Below, in pieces: positions 15,812 through 24,302 of a stretch of DNA of 40,602 bases. The notes beneath the pieces are model-generated. The model ran no database searches. It was not told where the DNA came from and saw only the letters and a program-made list of their open reading frames with translations. The position numbers and the translations under genes were made by a program. How positions within the stretch are numbered: position 1 is the first letter of the stretch; the number at the start of each line of letters is the position of its first letter. The DNA is from Lachnospiraceae bacterium (GTDB lineage: Bacteria > Bacillota > Clostridia > Lachnospirales > Lachnospiraceae), in the NCBI GenBank assembly GCA_014803415.1, contig JAAVBZ010000023.1, positions 40,147 through 80,748 on the forward strand, given 5' to 3'.

Positions 15812-17893
15812 ATGGAAGAGAAGGGACTTTATCAGCCGCATGATAGAAATGACCGAAATCGGTTTGCGTTAAGTCAGGAAGAGCAATACAGACAGGCAGT
15901 ACTTTCTAATGCTATTCTGGTCTACAATATAAATCTAACTAAAAATCTGATAGAAGATGAAATTTATGAAACGGTTAAGGGGAAGCAGATCCCTCTCATC
16001 TCAATGGCAGGGTTCACGCTTCCATGTAATTTCGATGCTTTTTCGAGAACCTGGGCAGAAAACTATGTTGATTCTGAAACCAGGAAGACTTTTTCTGCGC
16101 ATTTCAATCGGGAATATCTGCTGAAGACCTATGAGCAGGGAACAAATGAAGTAGAATTTGAATTTCGTTCTAAACTGGGACTTGGAATATACAAAAATCT
16201 CCGGAATACTATTTTTTTGATCAAAGATAGGGAAAGCGGAGATTTGATCGCAAGATGCAATGTTAAAAATATTTCGGCTGAAAAAGCAAAAGAACGCAAG
16301 CTTCATCAGTATGAGCAGATGTTCGTCAATGCAGCTGCAGATATTTATACGGAACTGATGCAGGTGGATATGGAAAACTGGGAGACCATACGGATCAGCA
16401 CCCAAAACAAAAAATTCACCAGTGAAAATGTAGGAAACTGGGAGGCTTTTCAGGAAAAGCTCCTTACCTTTGTCCATCCTTCCGATAAAGAGGAGGTCAG
16501 AGCTGCATACTGCCGTCAGAAGTTAGAGAGTATGAATGTGGGGGAGAAATTTGTCCAAAATTATAAAGGAGTCAGTGAAACGGCAGAAGGAGAGGAGCGT
16601 TACTTTTCATCTAACATCATTATTTCAGAAACGGATGGTCATAGGTTTGTAACTATTTTTACCATGGACAATACCAGCGCAGTGGAAAATGAAAGGAAGC
16701 AAAAGGAACTGATCGAGGATGCGCTGTTTCAGGCAAAACAGGCAAATAAGGCCAAGAGTATATTCCTGTCAAACATGTCTCATGATATTCGTACCCCTAT
16801 GAATGCAATTATCGGATTTACGACGCTTGCATCTACGCATATTGACAATAAGGAACAGGTGAAGGATTATCTTGCCAAGATCATGTCTTCAAGCAATCAC
16901 CTGTTATCTTTGATCAATGATGTGTTGGATATGAGCAGGATTGAAAGCGGTAAGATCCATTTGGAAGAGACAGAGTGCGGTGTGTCGGAGATCATACATG
17001 AGCTGCAAAGTATCCTGCAGGCTGACATAAAGTCAAAGCAGCTGGATTTTGTTGTGGATATGGTAGATGTATTTGATGAAAATGTATTGTGCGATAAGTT
17101 AAGGCTGAATCAGATATTACTGAATCTTCTGAGCAATGCAATTAAGTATACTGATCCGGGAGGAAGCATCAGGGTACGGATCACGGAAAAGGAAGGCGCA
17201 CCAAAGGGCAGCGCTAATTATGAGATCCGGGTAAAGGATACCGGTATCGGAATGAGCAGAGAGTTCATGGAGCATATATTTGAACCCTTTGAACGTGAAA
17301 AAAATACTACGGTAAGCGGCATACAGGGATCAGGTCTTGGAATGTCGATCACCAAAGGTATTGTGGAAATGATGGGCGGAACTATCAGTGTCTGCAGCGA
17401 GAAAGGACAAGGAACGGAATTTATTGTAAATCTTACGCTGAAGCTGGCCGGAAATTCGGAGACAGAGATCAGATTGGGAGAATTGGATAAGACAGAGCAA
17501 AACAGAGAACGGTTTAAAGGAAAACGCCTGCTTTTGACAGAGGACAATGAGCTGAACCGTGAAATTGCCGGCGCAATTTTAAGTGAAGCCGGATTTATTG
17601 TGGAGGAAGCAGAGAATGGCGCTGTTTCCATAGAGATGCTGAAAAAGGCTGGGCCGGGTTATTATGATCTGGTGCTGATGGACGTACAGATGCCCGTTAT
17701 GGACGGCTATCAGGCAACGGAAGCAATACGTGCTCTTGAAGATAAGAAATTAAGCAAGATCCTGATCATTGCCATGACAGCCAATGCTTTTGAAGAAGAT
17801 AAGAAAAAGGCTATGGAGTGCGGTATGAATGCACATATAGCAAAACCTATCAATGTGGACACACTTCTTACTACATTAGCGCAGCTGCTGTAA
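15812..17893 (+). CDS. Soluble hybrid histidine kinase with receiver domain
   Basis: There are 693 residues without membrane spans. Residues 1-290 hold sensory regions, probably two PAS-like folds (IYKNLRNTIFLIKDRESG; LTFVHPSDKEEVRAAY). The HisKA domain has phosphoacceptor H324 in SNMSHDIRTPMNAIIGF. The HATPase has an N box (LLSNAIKYTD), G1 (VKDTGIG) and G2 (GSGLGMSI). The C-terminal receiver has D624 in LVLMDVQMPVMDG and K678. There is no HPt or output domain, so a partner must exist elsewhere. A GGGGGA site precedes the ATG 18 bases after the aldolase. It converges on the hydrolase with only 2 bases between the stops. Confidence 0.92.
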   Translation: MEEKGLYQPHDRNDRNRFALSQEEQYRQAVLSNAILVYNINLTKNLIEDEIYETVKGKQIPLISMAGFTLPCNFDAFSRTWAENYVDSETRKTFSAHFNREYLLKTYEQGTNEVEFEFRSKLGLGIYKNLRNTIFLIKDRESGDLIARCNVKNISAEKAKERKLHQYEQMFVNAAADIYTELMQVDMENWETIRISTQNKKFTSENVGNWEAFQEKLLTFVHPSDKEEVRAAYCRQKLESMNVGEKFVQNYKGVSETAEGEERYFSSNIIISETDGHRFVTIFTMDNTSAVENERKQKELIEDALFQAKQANKAKSIFLSNMSHDIRTPMNAIIGFTTLASTHIDNKEQVKDYLAKIMSSSNHLLSLINDVLDMSRIESGKIHLEETECGVSEIIHELQSILQADIKSKQLDFVVDMVDVFDENVLCDKLRLNQILLNLLSNAIKYTDPGGSIRVRITEKEGAPKGSANYEIRVKDTGIGMSREFMEHIFEPFEREKNTTVSGIQGSGLGMSITKGIVEMMGGTISVCSEKGQGTEFIVNLTLKLAGNSETEIRLGELDKTEQNRERFKGKRLLLTEDNELNREIAGAILSEAGFIVEEAENGAVSIEMLKKAGPGYYDLVLMDVQMPVMDGYQATEAIRALEDKKLSKILIIAMTANAFEEDKKKAMECGMNAHIAKPINVDTLLTTLAQLL

Positions 17894-17895
17894 GT

Positions 17896-19167
17896 TTAAT
17901 AGCCCATTTCTTTTAACTGTGATACGATTTTTACATAGGCTTCGATAACATCGAAGCCTTTATAGTCTTCGCGTTTCAGGTCGATCATATCACCATGGGA
18001 GATCCCGCGCCTTGCGCTGCTGATGAAGGTGCCCTTAAAATTCCCCCATTTTGCGGACTCTTCGGAAACCAGTCCGTCATTTTTAGGGGCTCCCGCAAAA
18101 AGCATAAGAAGATTGGGGATCCATAAAAGTCCGTCTCCAAAGGGCTGTTTTACGATAGAAGCATAGCTTTGATAATAGACTTCCGGTGCATTAGGATACT
18201 TTTCGTTAAATTCCCTGCAAAAAGACGGGGAAAGCTGTTTGCTGGAAGTATAGCAGTCAGGATGCTGGTCACCGAATCTGCCATAGCTTTTATCAAACAA
18301 AGAAGCAATAAAATGATAAATGTTATCCGGCAGGATATTCAGGATATTTAGAAGTTCGGAGCCCAGGTGAGGGGTGGACATAGTAGTAAGGGAAGCTATC
18401 TTTTCTTCCATATGTAAGCCGGAGATCAGATATCTGGCGTCTAGCCCGCCCTTGGAGTGGGCGATGATATTTACTTTGTCACAGTGATTTTCTTTCAGGA
18501 TCTCCTCTATTTTCTCCTTAATGATTGCGGCGTTGTTCTCAATGGTTCCCCAGGCTTCCTGGTGGCCGTAGTAAATGACAGCGCCGTTTCTTACCAGTTC
18601 TTTTGGGATCCTTCCCCAGTAGTTAAAGTATTTGAAATCACGAAAGCCGATGCCATGCAGCATAATGATCGGATAACGTGTGGCGCAGATCAGGGATCCG
18701 TCCCGCTGCTTTCTGTTTTCAAAACGGCAGTTTTCCGCGTCATATTCGATCTTTGCCCTTCTGCTTATGTATTTTAAGAAAAACAGATGGACCACAGGCA
18801 CCCACAAAAAGCAGATAAAAAGGACCCTTTTCCAGACGCCCAGACTTCTGCAGGAGGCCAGGATACAGATACTGCCAATTACAATAAGCAGATAAAGATA
18901 TCCAAAGCCAAGCAGGACATCCAAAACAGGTATCAGAGTCTGAAGTACGCTCCCTATACCTTCTGCAGAAGAAGGAGCAGGAATCCCCCTTAATAGCAGA
19001 ATCAGACAGTACAGGATATGCAGCCAGGTAAGAGGATGGCAGAACCGTAAAAGCCTTCGTCCATAGTACAGGATCTGAAGGCGCAGCGGCAGCCGGTTTG
19101 GATTTTTATGAGAGATCATCCGGACGATGAGCCAGATCAATGTTAAAGTAATATATAAAAGAACCAT
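17896..19167 (-). CDS. Membrane-anchored alpha/beta hydrolase (lipase/esterase-like)
   Basis: The N-terminal ~135 residues hold about four hydrophobic segments (near 1-16, 47-60, 78-103 and 114-133). The rest is an alpha/beta-hydrolase domain: oxyanion motif IIMLHGIGF (about 167-175), nucleophile S238 in IIAHSKGGLDARYL, and TTMSTPHLGSELL, as in triacylglycerol lipases. The catalytic acid and histidine probably lie in the C-terminal third (GLVSEES, ISHGDM). The start is placed at 19167 because the upstream in-frame TTG at 19221 coincides with a -35 box. Physiological substrate is unknown. Its 423 residues follow their own promoter. Confidence 0.85.
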   Translation of the reverse strand: MVLLYITLTLIWLIVRMISHKNPNRLPLRLQILYYGRRLLRFCHPLTWLHILYCLILLLRGIPAPSSAEGIGSVLQTLIPVLDVLLGFGYLYLLIVIGSICILASCRSLGVWKRVLFICFLWVPVVHLFFLKYISRRAKIEYDAENCRFENRKQRDGSLICATRYPIIMLHGIGFRDFKYFNYWGRIPKELVRNGAVIYYGHQEAWGTIENNAAIIKEKIEEILKENHCDKVNIIAHSKGGLDARYLISGLHMEEKIASLTTMSTPHLGSELLNILNILPDNIYHFIASLFDKSYGRFGDQHPDCYTSSKQLSPSFCREFNEKYPNAPEVYYQSYASIVKQPFGDGLLWIPNLLMLFAGAPKNDGLVSEESAKWGNFKGTFISSARRGISHGDMIDLKREDYKGFDVIEAYVKIVSQLKEMGY

Positions 19168-19193
19168 TTTGTGATCAACCTTTCTTTGGTACA

Positions 19194-19221
19194 AGTATAC
19201 CACAAATTCTTCTGAATTCAA
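19194..19221 (-). promoter_or_regulatory. Predicted SigA promoter of the membrane hydrolase gene
   Basis: On the minus strand, TTGAAT (19221-19216), 16 bases, then TATACT (19199-19194). The start is expected near 19187, ahead of an AAAGG motif and the ATG at 19167. It excludes translation from the in-frame TTG at 19221. Confidence 0.6.
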
Positions 19222-19226
19222 AATAG

Positions 19227-19255
19227 TGGACAGAAAAGGGGAAACGTAGTAGATT
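19227..19255 (+). promoter_or_regulatory. Possible promoter of gatCAB
   Basis: TGGACA (19227-19232), 17 bases, TAGATT (19250-19255), about 45 bases upstream of the gatC start. It diverges from the hydrolase promoter with only a few bases between them. The -10 is imperfect. Confidence 0.4.
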
Positions 19256-19302
19256 ATTAATAGTGATATTTTCGTAAAAGTATAAGAAATGAGGTATAAA
19301 GA

Positions 19303-19596
19303 ATGGCAAATATCATTTCAGATGAGACCATTGAATATGTAGGTATTCTTGCCAAGCTGGAGCTTTCCGGAGAGGAAAGGGAGCAGGCAAAAAAGGATAT
19401 GGGAAGTATGCTGGATTATATCGACAAACTGAGTGAACTGGATACTTCGGATGTAGAGCCCATGTCTCATGTGTTTCCGGTCAATAATGTATTCAGGGAA
19501 GATGTGGTGACTAATGGGGATGACAGAGAAGCGATCCTGAAAAACGCACCGGAAGAAAAGGACGGGATGTTTTCGGTACCCCGTACATTTGAATAG
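19303..19596 (+). CDS. gatC: Asp-tRNA(Asn)/Glu-tRNA(Gln) amidotransferase subunit C
   Basis: This 97-residue subunit clamps GatA to GatB. Seen motifs are [18 protein letters not shown] near the N-terminus, the central [28 protein letters not shown] and the end [23 protein letters not shown], all typical. An ATGAGGT ribosome site precedes it. First gene of gatCAB. Confidence 0.96.
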   Translation: MANIISDETIEYVGILAKLELSGEEREQAKKDMGSMLDYIDKLSELDTSDVEPMSHVFPVNNVFREDVVTNGDDREAILKNAPEEKDGMFSVPRTFE

Positions 19597-19609
19597 GAGG
19601 ACGGCAGAA

Positions 19610-21070
19610 ATGAGTATACTGGATATGACTGCCGTAGAACTTGCGGCAGCAATTAAAAGCAAAGAAGTGACGGTTAAGGAAGCTGTTCTGGCTGTACTTG
19701 ATCGGATTGAAGAAAAGGAAAGCACTTATCACTGTTATGTAACCATAGACAGGGAAGGGGCGTTGAAACAGGCGCAGGAAGTGCAGCAAAAGATAGATGA
19801 CGGAATTTTGACAGGGCCTCTGGCAGGCGTTCCGGTTGCCATCAAAGACAATATGTGCACGGAAGGTCTTTTAACTACCTGTTCTTCCAGAATATTGGGA
19901 AATTTTGTTCCCACTTTTTCATCAGAAGCTGTTCTGAATCTGGAAAAAGCAGGAGCAGTCATTCTGGGTAAGACCAATATGGATGAATTTGCCATGGGTT
20001 CTACCACAGAGACTTCGGCTTTCGGTGAAACAAGAAATCCCTGGAATCCCGATCATGTGCCCGGCGGTTCCTCAGGAGGCAGTGCGGCGGCAGTAGCAGC
20101 CGGGGAATGCTTTTATGCATTGGGTTCCGATACCGGAGGATCTATCAGACAGCCTGCTTCTTTCTGTGGCGTTGTAGGATTAAAGCCCACTTACGGAACA
20201 GTATCCCGCTACGGTCTGATCGCCTATGGTTCTTCTTTGGACCAGATCGGACCTCTGTGCAAAGATGTAACGGACTGTGCTGCGATCATGGAAGTGATTG
20301 CTTCTCATGACCCGAAAGATTCTACTTCCGTAAAAAGAGATGACACGGACTTTACCAGCGCGCTTGTGGATGATGTAAAGGGAATGAGGATCGGTATTCC
20401 CAGAGATTATTTCGGGGAAGGCCTGGATCCGGAGGTGAAAGATGCCGTATTAAAGGCAGCTGAGATCCTGAAAGAAAAAGGCGCTGTTGTTGAGGAATTT
20501 GATTTAAGCCTGGTGGAATATGCGATCCCTACTTATTACACCATAGCGGCAGCGGAGGCCAGCTCCAATCTGGAACGTTTTGACGGAATTAAGTACGGTT
20601 ATCGTACGCAGGACTATAACGGACTTCATAATATGTACAAAAAATCCCGTTCTGAAGGCTTTGGCCCGGAAGTAAAGAGAAGGATCATGCTGGGCAGCTT
20701 CGTGCTCAGTTCCGGTTATTATGACGCTTATTATTTGAAGGCCCTTCGGGTAAAGGCGCTGATCAAAAAAGCCTTTGATGAAGCCTTCGCAAAATATGAT
20801 GTGATATTAGGACCTGTTGCGCCTACCACAGCGCCTAAGTTAGGCGACAGTTTATCGGATCCTATTAAGATGTATCTGGGAGATATTTATACGATCTCCG
20901 TTAATCTGGCGGGACTGCCCGGAATCAGTCTGCCCTGCGGTATTGACAGTAAGGGTCTTCCTATCGGACTTCAGCTTATCGGCGACTGTTTTAAGGAAAA
21001 GAAACTGATTCAGACAGCTTATGCTTATGAAAAGGCAAGAGGCACCTTTGGCAGAAAGGAGGGGAACTAG
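19610..21070 (+). CDS. gatA: Asp-tRNA(Asn)/Glu-tRNA(Gln) amidotransferase subunit A (amidase)
   Basis: GatA hydrolyses glutamine and passes ammonia to GatB. The amidase Ser-cisSer-Lys triad is present as K79 (VPVAIKDN), S154 (PGGSSGGSAA) and S178 (GSDTGGSIRQPAS), numbers equal to those recalled for the S. aureus enzyme. The start at 19610 follows AGGAGG (19595-19600) by 9 bases. An in-frame ATG at 19589 lies inside gatC and lacks a site. It has 486 residues, the usual length. Confidence 0.97.
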   Translation: MSILDMTAVELAAAIKSKEVTVKEAVLAVLDRIEEKESTYHCYVTIDREGALKQAQEVQQKIDDGILTGPLAGVPVAIKDNMCTEGLLTTCSSRILGNFVPTFSSEAVLNLEKAGAVILGKTNMDEFAMGSTTETSAFGETRNPWNPDHVPGGSSGGSAAAVAAGECFYALGSDTGGSIRQPASFCGVVGLKPTYGTVSRYGLIAYGSSLDQIGPLCKDVTDCAAIMEVIASHDPKDSTSVKRDDTDFTSALVDDVKGMRIGIPRDYFGEGLDPEVKDAVLKAAEILKEKGAVVEEFDLSLVEYAIPTYYTIAAAEASSNLERFDGIKYGYRTQDYNGLHNMYKKSRSEGFGPEVKRRIMLGSFVLSSGYYDAYYLKALRVKALIKKAFDEAFAKYDVILGPVAPTTAPKLGDSLSDPIKMYLGDIYTISVNLAGLPGISLPCGIDSKGLPIGLQLIGDCFKEKKLIQTAYAYEKARGTFGRKEGN

Positions 21071-21071
21071 T

Positions 21072-22502
21072 ATGGAAAAGCAATATGAAACCGTCATAGG
21101 TCTTGAGGTTCATGTAGAGCTTGCGACTAAGACCAAAATTTTCTGTGGATGTTCTACTGCTTTTGGCGGCGCTCCCAATACCCATACCTGTCCGGTGTGT
21201 ACCGGTATGCCGGGTTCCCTTCCTGTATTGAATAAGCAGGTATTGGAATATGCAGTGGCGGTAGGACTTGCTACTAACTGTGATATCACAAAGTACTGTA
21301 AATTTGACCGTAAAAATTATTTTTATCCCGATAATCCCCAGAACTATCAGATTTCTCAGCTGTACCTGCCTATCTGCAGAAACGGCAAAGTGGAGATCGA
21401 GACAGAAAGCGGCAAAAAGTTCGTAGGGATCCACGAGATCCATATGGAAGAAGACGCCGGCAAGCTGATCCATGATGAATGGTGGGACTGTTCTTTAGTA
21501 GATTTTAACCGTTCCGGCGTGCCTCTGATTGAGATCGTATCGGAACCTGATATGAGAAGTGCCGAAGAAGTCATTGCTTATCTGGAAAAGCTGCGTATGA
21601 CCATTCAGTATCTTGGGGCTTCCGACTGTAAGCTTCAGGAAGGCTCCATGCGTGCCGACGTAAACCTTTCCATCAGGGAAGTTGGGGCGAAGGAGTTTGG
21701 CACCCGTACAGAGATGAAGAATCTGAACTCCTTTAAAGCCATTGCAAGAGCTATCGAAGGAGAAAGAGAGCGTCAGATCGATCTTCTGGAAGCAGGAGAA
21801 AAGGTAATACAGGAAACAAGGCGATGGGACGATAATAAAGGGGAATCCTATGCTATGAGAAGCAAAGAGGATGCGCAGGATTATCGTTATTTCCCTGATC
21901 CCGACTTGGTACCTATCGTTTTAAATGACGAATTCCTTGATGCCGTCAGGGCAAAGCAGCCCGAATTCCGTGAGGAAAAGATGGTACGTTACAAGGAAGA
22001 ATTCGACATTCCTGATTATGATATAGAGATCATTACAGGAACCAAGCATATGGCTGATATCTTCGAGGCTACTGTAGCCCTTGGGGCACAGCCCAAAAAG
22101 GTATCCAACTGGCTGATGGTAGAAACACTGCGTCTTTTAAAAGAGCATGAAATGGAACCGGAGGATATCCGGTTTTCACCTGAGCATCTTGCCGGACTGA
22201 TCAGGCTTACGGATTCTAAGGCGATCAACAGCTCCGTAGCCAAGGAAGTTTTTGAAGAGATGTTTAAAAATGACGTGGATCCCGAGAAATATGTAGAGGA
22301 AAAGGGTCTTAAGACAGTGAATGATGAGGGCGCTCTTCGAAAGACAGTGGAAGAAGTGATCGCAAACAATCCTCAGTCCGTAGAGGATTATCGTAACGGT
22401 AAGGAAAAAGCCATCGGCTTTTTGGTAGGGCAGACTATGAAAGCCATGAAAGGAAAAGCTGATCCCGGAATGGTGAACCAGCTGCTGAAAGAATTGTTAT
22501 AG
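21072..22502 (+). CDS. gatB: Asp-tRNA(Asn)/Glu-tRNA(Gln) amidotransferase subunit B
   Basis: GatB activates the misacylated Glu-tRNA(Gln) or Asp-tRNA(Asn) and binds the tRNA. Motifs are YETVIGLEVHVELATKTKIF, the zinc-binding cysteines in CGCS and HTCPVCTGMPGSLP, GVPLIEIVSEPDM and LKNLNS-like EMKNLNSFKAI. The C-terminal YqeY-like tail domain ends NQLLKELL. The start at 21072 lies 7 bases after AAAGGAGGGG, one base past the gatA stop. The 476 residues are full length. A terminator follows. Because glnS is also in the window, the Asn-tRNA role may dominate. Confidence 0.97.
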   Translation: MEKQYETVIGLEVHVELATKTKIFCGCSTAFGGAPNTHTCPVCTGMPGSLPVLNKQVLEYAVAVGLATNCDITKYCKFDRKNYFYPDNPQNYQISQLYLPICRNGKVEIETESGKKFVGIHEIHMEEDAGKLIHDEWWDCSLVDFNRSGVPLIEIVSEPDMRSAEEVIAYLEKLRMTIQYLGASDCKLQEGSMRADVNLSIREVGAKEFGTRTEMKNLNSFKAIARAIEGERERQIDLLEAGEKVIQETRRWDDNKGESYAMRSKEDAQDYRYFPDPDLVPIVLNDEFLDAVRAKQPEFREEKMVRYKEEFDIPDYDIEIITGTKHMADIFEATVALGAQPKKVSNWLMVETLRLLKEHEMEPEDIRFSPEHLAGLIRLTDSKAINSSVAKEVFEEMFKNDVDPEKYVEEKGLKTVNDEGALRKTVEEVIANNPQSVEDYRNGKEKAIGFLVGQTMKAMKGKADPGMVNQLLKELL

Positions 22503-22520
22503 AGAAATATTGCTGTAAAA

Positions 22521-22561
22521 CGGTTCAGAGAAAACATTGTGTTTTTCTGAACTGTTTTTTT
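22521..22561 (+). terminator. Intrinsic terminator after gatCAB
   Basis: CGGTTCAGAGAAA (from 22521) pairs with its near-complement ending at CTGAACTG (22547-22554), about 13 bp with two G-U pairs, followed by seven T residues (22555-22561). Confidence 0.88.
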
Positions 22562-22600
22562 ATAAAGTTTTGAAGGAATGCCTTTGTCATATATTCCCTC

Positions 22601-22629
22601 TTTACAAAGGAACATATGTTTGCTAATAT
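22601..22629 (+). promoter_or_regulatory. SOS operon promoter (extended -10)
   Basis: TTTACA (22601-22606), 17 bases, then TAATAT (22624-22629) preceded by TGC, an extended -10. The start should be near 22636. A LexA-type box fills the spacer and a second covers the start region, so LexA would block it twice. Confidence 0.7.
22609..22622. promoter_or_regulatory. LexA (SOS) box 1
   Basis: GGAACATATGTTTG matches the Bacillus/Clostridium SOS consensus CGAACRNRYGTTYG at every position except the first. It lies precisely between the -35 and -10 hexamers of the following operon. Confidence 0.8.
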
Positions 22630-22634
22630 AATAA

Positions 22635-22648
22635 CAAACCTGTGTTCG
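22635..22648. promoter_or_regulatory. LexA (SOS) box 2 (weaker)
   Basis: CAAACCTGTGTTCG matches the same consensus except at positions 2 and 6. It begins 26 bases after the first box, at the predicted transcription start, consistent with cooperative or double repression. Confidence 0.6.
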
Positions 22649-22667
22649 AGAAAAGAGGTGAGACGGA

Positions 22668-22973
22668 ATGGAAGGAAGAACGAAGCAGTGCAGGGCAGGA
22701 GAATTGTCACCTGTGAATATCCCCATACAGATGATCTGCGGAATCGATACAACGGGCAAAATTACGCCAATCCGTTTCCGGTTTCAGACAGCGGAGGACA
22801 TGATCGAGACAGTTACCATAGAGAAAGTCATTTCACGTGATGAAAAAAATTATGTAGGGATACGGGAGAAACAGTTTATCTGCGCTGTACAGATTGGTGA
22901 TATACAGAGAATAATAGAGATCAGATATAATGTAGAGAGCCAGAAATGGAAGATCTTCCAATTCCTGTCCTGA
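22668..22973 (+). CDS. Small conserved-looking protein of the SOS operon, unknown function (101 aa)
   Basis: The frame starts at an ATG 6 bases after AGAGGTGAG and ends in TGATG, so its stop overlaps the polymerase start. It is soluble. It contains FRFQTAEDMIETVTIEKVI and ends IEIRYNVESQKWKIFQF, which suggests a small beta-rich fold. I do not recognise a family. By position it parallels YolD-like proteins, which precede the Y-family polymerases UvrX and YqjW in Bacillus, but no clear YolD pattern is visible. A role in modulating the polymerase or in damage response is inferred from the shared promoter. Confidence 0.8.
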   Translation: MEGRTKQCRAGELSPVNIPIQMICGIDTTGKITPIRFRFQTAEDMIETVTIEKVISRDEKNYVGIREKQFICAVQIGDIQRIIEIRYNVESQKWKIFQFLS

Positions 22974-24265
22974 TGAGTAAAAGATATATTTTTCATGTGG
23001 ACGCCAATAGTGCGTTTTTAAGTTGGACAGCCGCATACAGAGTAAATATACTGGGAGAAAAGGAAGACCTTCGGCTGATTCCCAGTATTGTGGGAGGAGA
23101 TCAGGAAAAAAGACACGGTATTGTTCTTGCCAAAAGTATGCCGGCGAAAAAATATGGAATCCAGACGGGAGAAGCAATAGTAACAGCACAGAAGAAATGT
23201 CCCGGCCTTGTGGTAGTTTCTCCGGATTACGGTCTGTATGTGAAAGCTTCCAGGGCTTTTATCGGAAAGCTGAAGCAGTATTCCGATCAGGTCATTCAGT
23301 ATTCTATTGATGAGGCGTGGTGTGTGCTTGACGGATTTGAAGAATTGTACGGAAAAGGCCAGATGAAGAATCTGGCATACCGGTTAAAGAATGAGATTCG
23401 GGAGGAACTGGGATTTACCGTTAATGTTGGCATATCCACCAACTTTCTGCTTTCCAAAATGGCCGGAGATTTTAAGAAGCCGGACAGAGTTCATACCCTG
23501 TTTCCCAATGAGATTCATAGGAAAATGTGGCCGCTTCCCGTCTCAGAACTGTTCTTTGTGGGGAAAGCTACGACTGCAAAGCTCCACAGGCTTGGAATCT
23601 ATACTATCGGGGAACTGGCAAATGCAGATGAAGATATGATAAAGGCCCATCTTAAGCAGCCGGGACTGATCGTGCAGGGATATGCAAGGGGAGAGGATCT
23701 TCAGCCATATATGGTAGGTCATGAGAGCAATAAGGGATATGGGAACAGCCTGACTGCACCTGTGGATATTACAAGTACCGAATATGCGAGGCATCTGATG
23801 CTGTCCTTATGTGAGACGGTGGGAGCAAGGCTTCGAAATGACAATGTCCGGATCAGTCTGGTCAGCGTTCATATAACGACCTGTGAATTTCATCATGAAA
23901 ACAGGCAGATGCAGCTTTTGACGGCAACGGATGTAACGGAGGAGATCTATCAGGCAGCATGCCGGATCTTTGACAGACTTTGGGATAAGAAGACGCCCAT
24001 ACGGCAGATCGGCGTGCATACTTCCAACGTACAGACTGATGTCGGACGACAGTATAATCTGTTTGATCTGCAGAAATACGACCGTCTGGAAACTTTAAAC
24101 AGAACCATGGATGAAATACGGAAGAAGTATGGAGAGGATGCAGTTTTCCGGGCCGGATTTCTTAAGAGCAATGTATCGCATATGAGCGGGGGACTGGATA
24201 AAGAACGCAGGTCCGGGGTAACAATAGGAATAGATGTGGCAGGTGAAAATGCAAGGATCATTTAG
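22973..24265 (+). CDS. Y-family translesion DNA polymerase (DinB/UmuC-like)
   Basis: The catalytic residues D10 (IFHVDANSAF) and D113-E114 (QYSIDEAW) are present. F15 sits at the place of the DinB steric gate. A helix-hairpin-helix stretch (FFVGKATTAKLHRLGIYTIGELA) and a little-finger domain follow. The 430-residue start at 22973 is chosen for its TGATG coupling to the previous gene. An alternative ATG at 22946 would add nine residues. The SIDEAW(CVLDG) variant differs from the usual SIDEAFLD. Under the LexA boxes it should be damage-induced and bypass lesions with reduced fidelity. DinB, UvrX-like or a separate clostridial clade are all possible names. Confidence 0.92.
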   Translation: MSKRYIFHVDANSAFLSWTAAYRVNILGEKEDLRLIPSIVGGDQEKRHGIVLAKSMPAKKYGIQTGEAIVTAQKKCPGLVVVSPDYGLYVKASRAFIGKLKQYSDQVIQYSIDEAWCVLDGFEELYGKGQMKNLAYRLKNEIREELGFTVNVGISTNFLLSKMAGDFKKPDRVHTLFPNEIHRKMWPLPVSELFFVGKATTAKLHRLGIYTIGELANADEDMIKAHLKQPGLIVQGYARGEDLQPYMVGHESNKGYGNSLTAPVDITSTEYARHLMLSLCETVGARLRNDNVRISLVSVHITTCEFHHENRQMQLLTATDVTEEIYQAACRIFDRLWDKKTPIRQIGVHTSNVQTDVGRQYNLFDLQKYDRLETLNRTMDEIRKKYGEDAVFRAGFLKSNVSHMSGGLDKERRSGVTIGIDVAGENARII

Positions 24266-24302
24266 CTGTGTGGCATAAATCATTTAAGAAAGAGGCTAAG
24301 AT

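Noticed and set aside
22946-22972. Polymerase start at the earlier ATG
   Set aside because: It remains possible, but the TGATG coupling at 22971-22975 and the better match of the MSKRYIFHVD N-terminus favour 22973.
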